The notes beneath the pieces were generated by a model. That model worked only from the letters and a program-made list of their open reading frames with translations, made no database searches and was not told the DNA's origin. From the IMG/VR virus record IMGVR_UViG_3300020222_000151, positions 1 through 26,469 of that record: a stretch of DNA of 26,469 nt; one strand, written 5' to 3'. The translations under genes were made by a program, and so were the position numbers. Each line of letters begins with the position of its first letter. The stretch's first letter is position 1. Of the stretch, positions 22,267-26,469 are shown piece after piece. This DNA comes from a virus.

Positions 22267-23811
22267 TTATTTGTTTGTTTTAATGCCCGCTAGGGCTTTT
22301 AATCTTTCTGCCTGTAGGTCATTGACGCTATTTGCAGAAGATTTACGTACTACAAATGGCGTTGCCGCTCTATTAATTGCTTCGCGGAGAGTCTGAGGAG
22401 TTTCTTTTTCCTTAACAGTATTCTCTACCGCATTTTGAAGAGTTTCATAGATTGTCTTCGCCGCTAATACACTATCTGCTTTAGAAATAGATTCGACAAT
22501 TTGATTTTTTTGTCGCTCATTCAAGGAGATATTTCCTAGAGCCTTATTAGTGTATAAAAGTTTTGCGTTTAATAAATTAGAATCTTCTAATTGTGTTTTA
22601 AACTGTTCTAATGCAGAAAGTAATTTATTATTCATTACTTTCAAATCTTTATTTTCTTTTAATAAATCACCCATTGCTTCTTTTTCAGCTGCACGTTCTG
22701 CTGCTGCTTTAGAATCACGCGCTGCTGCCAATTCTAAATTACGTTGTTCACGCTTTTGAGTTTCTGTAGAACCCATATAACCGTCGCTTAAATTGCCAAT
22801 TTTTAGGTCAACGCGAAGTTCTTCCGCTAATTCCTCTAATTCTTCTTCAGTTAATTGAACTGTTTCTTTCACGCCTTGAGCGGCGGCGGCATTTGCGCCT
22901 GCGGCAATTTTTTCTTCTGCTTTACCAACTAATTTTTCTAATTCAGCTATTCTATTATTGATGTTAATTATTTCTTGTTCGTTATTTTGTGTTTGAGCAA
23001 TATTTAATTTAGTTTTTAAGGCAGAAATTTCTCCCTGTATGCGTGCCTTATCTGCATTACCAGTTTGTTGTGTAACGTTACTAGGAGCTGGAGTGGTGTT
23101 AACAGCGGGGGCTTCTGGTGCTGGCGCGTCAGCTTCTTCCAATTCCCACTCTAATTCTTGTTCTTCGTCACCAATAACAACATTAATACCACCTAAATCT
23201 TCATCGTCGCCTTCTAATTCGCTTGTAGCAAGGACAGCTGTATGTTCTTCGCCAGAAGGTTCGGCTGCTGTTTCTTCCGCAGCAGATAACTCAATTTCTT
23301 CTTCATGCTCAGGAGCATCTTCAAATTCTTCTTCCACTACAGCGGCATCTGCTGCACCGGCTCCAAGAGCGTCATTAGTAGAATCTTGCAATAAACCAGT
23401 ATCATAACGTTCACCCAACATTTCATTTAGGGTAGCACGAATTTGATCAAAGTTAATTGTCACCATTTGATCTTCTGAAACGTCGGAAAAAGAACCCGGA
23501 ACTTTGGAAAAAGCGTCTTTTCCGCCTGTACCGTCTAAAGACATATCAGGTACAGCTGCCATAGGATCTGCCATTAATGGATCTGCTACAGGCTGTTGTG
23601 CTGGTTGAGCATTTGGGTCAGCAGCAGGAGATGCAGCTTGTTGAGCGTTTGGATCTACAGGAGCTACTTCTTCCTGTTCTAATAGTCTTTGAACAGTTTG
23701 ATTAAATTCTTGACTGTATTTTTCAATCAATGCATTTTCTGCATTTTTAATTGCAACTTCTTTTAATGCAGCGGCATCAATAATTGCTTGTTCTAATAAT
23801 TCAGATGACAT
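22267..23811 (-). CDS. 22: Prohead core / scaffold protein, gp22 equivalent
   Basis: A 514-residue, acidic, low-complexity and helical protein immediately upstream of gp23, the gp22 position. Residues 1-50 are helical. Residues 50-85 are Ala/Pro/Gln-rich (DPNAQQAASPAADPNAQP). Residues 160-235 are very acidic (EEEFEDAPEHEEEIEL, EGDDEDLGG). Residues 255-430 form coiled coil (RIQGEISALKTKLNIAQTQN, TEEELEELAEELRVDLK, LLKENKDLKVMNNKLL). A conserved-looking end has NKALGNISLNERQKNQIVES and AERLKALAGIKTNK. T4 gp22 is only 269 aa, so this is an enlarged version. The core is expected to be digested by gp21 during maturation. GGAG precedes the ATG, and a late-promoter-like box with palindrome lies 22-45 nt upstream. 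Confidence 0.82.
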   Translation of the reverse strand: MSSELLEQAIIDAAALKEVAIKNAENALIEKYSQEFNQTVQRLLEQEEVAPVDPNAQQAASPAADPNAQPAQQPVADPLMADPMAAVPDMSLDGTGGKDAFSKVPGSFSDVSEDQMVTINFDQIRATLNEMLGERYDTGLLQDSTNDALGAGAADAAVVEEEFEDAPEHEEEIELSAAEETAAEPSGEEHTAVLATSELEGDDEDLGGINVVIGDEEQELEWELEEADAPAPEAPAVNTTPAPSNVTQQTGNADKARIQGEISALKTKLNIAQTQNNEQEIININNRIAELEKLVGKAEEKIAAGANAAAAQGVKETVQLTEEELEELAEELRVDLKIGNLSDGYMGSTETQKREQRNLELAAARDSKAAAERAAEKEAMGDLLKENKDLKVMNNKLLSALEQFKTQLEDSNLLNAKLLYTNKALGNISLNERQKNQIVESISKADSVLAAKTIYETLQNAVENTVKEKETPQTLREAINRAATPFVVRKSSANSVNDLQAERLKALAGIKTNK

Positions 23812-23832
23812 TAATAATCTCCTGTAAGCAGG

Positions 23833-23856
23833 AAAAAGTAGTACTTTTTATTTAAA
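23833..23856 (-). promoter_or_regulatory. Candidate late promoter/operator upstream of the scaffold gene
   Basis: On the minus strand TTTAAATA (23856-23849) resembles T4 late box TATAAATA and lies 38 nt before the ATG. It is followed by a perfect 17-bp palindrome AAAAAGTA-C-TACTTTTT (23849-23833). A shorter version of the same box plus palindrome precedes gp26. Confidence 0.4.
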
Positions 23857-23882
23857 TAGTATTATTTGATCCAAAATGACAA

Positions 23883-24191
23883 TTATTGTGCTGTTTCTGC
23901 ACGTTTAGCCACTTTTTTCTTTTTCTTTTTTGGCGTTTCGTTGTTAATTTCAGCTAACATATCTAAATTAGCTTTTTGTGCGCTGCGTTTATATTTTAAT
24001 TGTCGTTGACGTTCAAGCACACTTGGTTTGTCAAAACGCTTTGTATAAGAAGAATAATCATATAAATATTGTACAAGAGATTCTTTACTGCACGCTTTTA
24101 AAAATCGATTAATCAATAATTCATTATTTTCTAATGAAGGTTGTAATCCTTTTGGTAATCTTGTTTCTAAATTAATAGGACGCTTACTCAT
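23883..24191 (-). CDS. Phage-encoded bS21-like ribosomal protein
   Basis: A 102-residue basic protein. Residues 18-75 follow the bacterial ribosomal protein S21 pattern: ENNELLINRFLKACSKESLV (21-40), where bS21 has ENE---ALRRFKR-CEK-GVL. Next is SYTKRFDKPSVLERQRQLKYKRSAQKAN (48-75), where bS21 has EFYEKP---RKRK---A-KR. The C-terminal extension has a run of six lysines (88-93) and looks like an rRNA- or DNA-binding tail. bS21 sits by the anti-Shine-Dalgarno of 16S rRNA and aids initiation; phage copies are known and are thought to bias host ribosomes. It lies between two head genes, so late expression is expected. The start is 3 nt after the upstream stop. The family call is good; function in infection is inferred. 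Confidence 0.75.
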   Translation of the reverse strand: MSKRPINLETRLPKGLQPSLENNELLINRFLKACSKESLVQYLYDYSSYTKRFDKPSVLERQRQLKYKRSAQKANLDMLAEINNETPKKKKKKVAKRAETAQ

Positions 24192-24194
24192 ACT

Positions 24195-24578
24195 TTACTC
24201 TTTTGCTTTCTTGCCATTAATGGCATTGTTAGTTAATTTAAGTTTGTTGCTCATTAGCCTACTAATATCGACTCCACGATCTGAACTGTTTAAACCGGTA
24301 ACAGGAAAAGAAGATTCAGATACATCACCAGCTTCAGTTATTGGAGTAGAGCCAGAAAAAGGATCAAAACCAGTATTACCTATTGAATCAAGCATTTTCT
24401 TTCTAGCTTCTGATAAATTAGCTTTTTGTTGTGGGGGTTGTTTTTTAACAGGCATAGTTTCTGTAACCGCATGACGAGATTCAGAAACCATTTTAGTAAA
24501 ACCTTCTTCTATAAGAACTTCTTTTAGGCATTCTTTAATTAATGGTTTTATTAAATTTTTTAGCTCTTGCTTATTCAT
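24195..24578 (-). CDS. Small head-region protein, unknown
   Basis: A 127-residue protein. An N-terminal amphipathic helix (KQELKNLIKPLIKECLKEVLIEEGF, about 3-27) is followed by a disordered, Ser/Pro/Lys-rich part. A short order-promoting segment KKMLDSIGNTGFDPFSGSTPI (about 60-80) and the basic end SNKLKLTNNAINGKKAKE follow. The LK-LIKPL-KEC-KEV-EEG helix recurs, in my memory, in small structural proteins of large myophages, but I cannot name a function. GAGGATTT precedes ATG 24578. An AATAAATA box (24614-24621 minus) lies 36 nt upstream and may be a late promoter. Context suggests a core or head-assembly protein. Confidence 0.6.
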   Translation of the reverse strand: MNKQELKNLIKPLIKECLKEVLIEEGFTKMVSESRHAVTETMPVKKQPPQQKANLSEARKKMLDSIGNTGFDPFSGSTPITEAGDVSESSFPVTGLNSSDRGVDISRLMSNKLKLTNNAINGKKAKE

Positions 24579-24613
24579 AAATCCTCATAAATAAAAACAT
24601 TATAAAATATTGA

Positions 24614-24621
24614 TATTTATT
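24614..24621 (-). promoter_or_regulatory. Candidate T4-type late promoter box
   Basis: AATAAATA on the minus strand, 7 of 8 with the T4 late consensus TATAAATA, 36 nt before ATG 24578 in a 50-nt gap that is otherwise empty. Short AT-rich boxes arise often by chance here, so support is modest. Confidence 0.35.
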
Positions 24622-24629
24622 TGTTAAAC

Positions 24630-25025
24630 TTATCCTATGCCTAAACTACCAGAATATGTAGAGGCTAAATCATAGCCAACAATTCCAGTTAATCCAGCAG
24701 CTACGCTAACATTAGGAATTGCAGCAGCATTAGACAACAAAAACAATTTAGTAGCACGCACTTCCAGAGTTAATGTAGCTTGTGGATTAACTAAAACGTA
24801 ATTGGTGCTTTTAATTCCGTTTTCACTGAATCCAACTCTTAATTGCGGTCCTCCAATAGTTGAAGGATTATTGACACTAATAAATTTAGTTACATTAGGA
24901 AAATCAATTGAAATAGGTGTTCCTGAGCTAGTTGGTGCAGTTAATGAGCCGGTTACAAAAGGTAGACCACTAATTTGATAAGATCCTACATGATTTAATC
25001 CTGCTTTATATTGAAAATCAGCCAT
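24630..25025 (-). CDS. Probable virion / capsid decoration protein
   Basis: A 131-residue beta-rich protein with no cysteine and few charges. MADFQYKAGLNHVGSYQISG (1-20), FPNVTKFISVNNPST (42-56), LRVGFSENGIKSTNYVLVNP (62-81), TLTLEVRATKLFLLSN (84-99) and a Gly/Ala/Ser-rich end (LTGIVGYDLASTYSGSLGIG) suggest a compact beta-sandwich. It sits between the prohead protease and scaffold cluster and has a good Shine-Dalgarno (AAAGGAATAATAAA before ATG 25025), consistent with an abundant head protein. I recall similar proteins labelled virion structural in T4-like phages, but no domain can be named. Capsid decoration is the likeliest role. Confidence 0.6.
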   Translation of the reverse strand: MADFQYKAGLNHVGSYQISGLPFVTGSLTAPTSSGTPISIDFPNVTKFISVNNPSTIGGPQLRVGFSENGIKSTNYVLVNPQATLTLEVRATKLFLLSNAAAIPNVSVAAGLTGIVGYDLASTYSGSLGIG

Positions 25026-25029
25026 TTTA

Positions 25030-25641
25030 TTATTCCTTTACTATATCATTTAGTAATCTATTTAGACGATCAGCTTTAGTCCAAATTTTCTTTGGATCTA
25101 AAGTACGCTTCTTGTTTTCTGTCATCATAAATGCACCGGGAGTGCTAGGTTCTTGTACGAAATCAAAACAAATAAGTTGATAATCGTCATCTACCATAGT
25201 TCTACCATTAGCCTTAAAAGTGCTTCCCAAACCACGACTTGAAATACCTAATTTAACACCACTCTCTATTAATGATTGTAGAATTTTACCTGATGGTGTG
25301 TTTAAAATACGAACTTTGCCCATTACATTATTGCCATCCCACCAAACACGGGTAACAATGTGGGAAACATTCTTTAAGTTGATTACGGAATCTTCTGGGT
25401 GGTCTAATTCACCTAGTGCTCTACGGTCATCAACTAACTTTTGATAATTACGAATTTCACGTTCAAGAATTCTTTTGCTATATATTCTGCCGTTACCATT
25501 TAATTCATCACATTTTTGCATAACGCCACTAAGCATTACGCCACCTTCTTGAATAAAGCGCTTATCTTCTTCTGTAAGTAAATCCTTACAAATTCCGCCT
25601 TCACAAAGTTCAAAAAATTCTCTTAATAGTTCTTTACTCAT
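25030..25641 (-). CDS. 21: Prohead core protease gp21
   Basis: A 203-residue serine protease of the T4 gp21 type, which digests the prohead core and trims capsid proteins at L/I-x-E sites. The motifs are in order: NGNGRIYSKRIL (48-59), the N-NGR-Y signature of phage maturation proteases; GELDHPED (77-84) with catalytic H81; and LGISSRGLGS (131-140) with the nucleophile S134 or S135. DDYQLICFDFVQEPSTPGAF (about 151-170) is the usual DFV--PS-PGA strand. The length matches T4 gp21 (212 aa). The start overlaps the ParB-like gene by 8 nt. A weak AGG lies 12 nt before the ATG. The downstream scaffold and gp23 are its expected substrates. Confidence 0.93.
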   Translation of the reverse strand: MSKELLREFFELCEGGICKDLLTEEDKRFIQEGGVMLSGVMQKCDELNGNGRIYSKRILEREIRNYQKLVDDRRALGELDHPEDSVINLKNVSHIVTRVWWDGNNVMGKVRILNTPSGKILQSLIESGVKLGISSRGLGSTFKANGRTMVDDDYQLICFDFVQEPSTPGAFMMTENKKRTLDPKKIWTKADRLNRLLNDIVKE

Positions 25642-26005
25642 TTTTTAAATAAAACCTGTCTTTTTTATCAGGTATTTTCCATTCAGTTGAATAACCTTTC
25701 CAATCTATTTCTGCAAGAAACTTTATTTGTCCTTTTAATAGCCCTTCAGTTACACGGTGATAGCCATCAGTTAATAAAAACTTATTTTCATTTAGTATCC
25801 ATGTAAGTTGGATTGGACCTTCTGTTTTACTTTTTCTTCCTTCCATGCAGTTCTTAAAAGATGTACGTATACCAACTCCTTTATCAGTATCACCACGCTG
25901 TATAATCATTTCATGTATAGAAACTTCGCGTGTTTCTTTAATACCTCTAAGGCCGTATTTTATATAATTTTTAAAACTTTCTTTTAAATTATATTTGTGA
26001 TACAT
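25634..26005 (-). CDS. ParB/Srx-fold-like small protein
   Basis: A 123-residue protein. The core PIQLTWILNENKFLLTDGYHRVTEGLLKGQIKFLAEID (64-101) fits the ParB-like fold: a strand, then the D-G-x-H-R motif (D80-G81-Y82-H83-R84), a helix and a strand with the G----I-A-I pattern. In ParB-type CTPases and phage ParB-like nucleases this motif lies at the nucleotide site; whether this protein binds nucleotide or cuts DNA is unknown. The N-terminal 60 residues are basic. It overlaps gp21 by 8 nt, so the two are translationally coupled, which is odd for a protease operon. The 22-aa micro-ORF and a hairpin lie upstream. Confidence 0.6.
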   Translation of the reverse strand: MYHKYNLKESFKNYIKYGLRGIKETREVSIHEMIIQRGDTDKGVGIRTSFKNCMEGRKSKTEGPIQLTWILNENKFLLTDGYHRVTEGLLKGQIKFLAEIDWKGYSTEWKIPDKKDRFYLKNE

Positions 26006-26027
26006 CTTTCTGTTCTCTATTAAAGAA

Positions 26028-26052
26028 GCCCCTGCGCTTTTGACGCAGGGGC
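26028..26052 (-). terminator. GC-rich hairpin after the 22-aa ORF
   Basis: A perfect 9-bp stem GCCCCTGCG/CGCAGGGGC (26028-26036 with 26044-26052) has a 7-nt loop and lies 5 nt after the micro-ORF stop. On the minus strand it is followed by TTCTTTAATAG, a poor T tract. It may be a weak terminator, an attenuator between the micro-ORF and the head operon, or an RNA-stability element. Confidence 0.6.
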
Positions 26053-26057
26053 CAAAA

Positions 26058-26126
26058 TCAACAACCTTCAGTACATCTACGAACAGGTTGTAATAAATAT
26101 CTGCGAACGTAAGCTAAATTTTTCAT
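26058..26126 (-). CDS. 22-residue Arg-rich micro-ORF with strong Shine-Dalgarno
   Basis: A 22-codon frame between the membrane protein and the ParB-like gene. It begins MKNLAYVRRYLLQPVRR and ends with two cysteines three residues apart (C18, C22). GGAGGTGTC places a full GGAGG 7 nt before the ATG, the best ribosome-binding site in the window, in a 160-nt gap that otherwise has no gene. The peptide has five positive charges (one Lys, four Arg) and one Glu, and it would form a short amphipathic helix. It may be a real microprotein or a leader peptide for the hairpin 5 nt downstream. No family is recognised. Confidence 0.55.
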   Translation of the reverse strand: MKNLAYVRRYLLQPVRRCTEGC

Positions 26127-26165
26127 GAGGACACCTCCAATCATTTATAATTAGTAGCATATTTC

Positions 26166-26429
26166 TTATTTCTTCATATTTATTACTATTCCACTATCAC
26201 CAACTACCTTACTTAATAAGTAAGAAGTGCCTGAACTAATACAACCGGCAACAAATATATTAAACGGTAATGACGATATTGTTAACCAATTAAACATTCC
26301 AACCCAAAATCCCATGCACATTGTGCAATGAAATAGGTGATATTTTGGTCTTACCTTATCAAATATTTTTCCATAGACTGTTATCATTGTCATTCCATAA
26401 CAGGCTAATATAAAAATAAGTAATTTCAT
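26166..26429 (-). CDS. Small membrane protein, DUF1360-like
   Basis: An 87-residue protein with a hydrophobic N-terminal helix (KLLIFILACYGMTMITVYG, 2-20) and further apolar segments (about 39-51 and 55-72). HLFHCTMCMGFWVG (31-44) contains a CxxC followed by GFW-G, the pattern of DUF1360-type small membrane proteins and of short inner-membrane proteins seen in aquatic T4-like phages. Function is unknown. The ATG at 26429 has no Shine-Dalgarno, and the frame stays open to the window edge, so the true start may lie outside. A competing frame ends at 26431, consistent with coupling to an upstream gene. Confidence 0.6.
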   Translation of the reverse strand: MKLLIFILACYGMTMITVYGKIFDKVRPKYHLFHCTMCMGFWVGMFNWLTISSLPFNIFVAGCISSGTSYLLSKVVGDSGIVINMKK

Positions 26430-26430
26430 A

Positions 26431-26469
26431 TTATTTTTTTGCTGTTTTATTAATTGGTCCAGTAGCGGG
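26431..26469 (-). CDS. Possible C-terminus of an upstream gene (partial)
   Basis: Twelve codons ending PINKTAKK and a TAA stop one base before ATG 26429. The length is too short to identify the protein. By position it could be the end of the portal or another head gene. It is equally possible that this frame is not coding and that the 87-aa gene extends upstream. Confidence 0.25.
   Translation of the reverse strand, partial: PATGPINKTAKK

Noticed and set aside
23039-23407. Ser/Ala-rich plus-strand frame opposite the scaffold gene
   Set aside because: It is the complement of the Glu/Ala-rich region of the scaffold; its composition is explained by that and it has no initiation signal.
26142-26149. 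TATAAATG on the minus strand as a late promoter for the micro-ORF
   Set aside because: A T4-type start about six bases downstream would fall inside or after the GGAGG, removing the ribosome-binding site, so it is not a useful promoter for that ORF.
1-26469. tRNA genes, CRISPR arrays, insertion sequences, integrase or attachment sites
   Set aside because: No cloverleaf-like stretch, regular repeat-spacer array, transposase or integrase motifs, or paired terminal repeats were seen. Nearly all sequence is occupied by minus-strand genes.

Overview
The window is part of the genome of a T4-like (myovirus-type, contractile-tailed) bacteriophage. It is AT-rich and densely packed, and essentially every gene lies on the minus strand, so transcription runs from right to left. 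The identification rests on a colinear set of T4-family proteins: prohead protease gp21, a prohead core/scaffold protein in the gp22 position, major capsid protein gp23, neck proteins, tail sheath gp18, tail tube gp19 (two copies), gp26-like hub assembly protein, tape measure, LysM/gp53-like baseplate protein, a large hub-like protein, then ssDNA-binding protein gp32 and the N-terminal part of the UvsX/RecA recombinase. The host cannot be fixed from the sequence. A phage-encoded bS21-like ribosomal protein, the low GC content and the diverged T4 genes resemble aquatic T4-like phages, but that is inference.

Layout in transcription order (right to left). 26469-26166: a small DUF1360-like membrane protein. 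26126-26058: an unlisted 22-residue peptide with a near-perfect Shine-Dalgarno, followed by a hairpin. 26005-22267: head-assembly module with a ParB-like protein, gp21, a probable decoration/virion protein, a small helical protein, bS21-like and the scaffold. 22246-20465: gp23, closed by a strong intrinsic terminator. 20464-19990: an intergenic island with a near-consensus plus-strand sigma70 promoter and the wreck of a homing-endonuclease-like gene. 19924-16967: a head-associated protein and two neck/connector candidates. 16872-11913: sheath, two tube paralogues, gp26 and an overlapping small chaperone-like frame, ended by a terminator. 11834-5119: tape measure, baseplate protein, LysM protein and hub-like protein. 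5106-1546: a tight cassette of an unknown 423-aa protein, a miniature family A DNA polymerase, a tubulin/FtsZ-like protein and a small SH3/Sm-like protein. 1545-1: structured leader, gp32, terminator, 69-aa ORF and uvsX (cut by the window edge).

The most interesting points are: (i) gp26 ends in a T7 run over a start-less frame lying just before the tape measure gene, which looks like a programmed +1/-2 frameshift making a tail-assembly-chaperone fusion; (ii) a 402-aa exonuclease-less PolA-type polymerase that keeps its catalytic residues, next to (iii) a tubulin/FtsZ-like protein whose GTP-binding signature is eroded; (iv) bS21 inside the capsid operon; (v) a 22-aa Arg-rich micro-ORF; (vi) a plus-strand promoter reading into the gp23 terminator region. 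All family assignments were made by reading motifs; no search was run.
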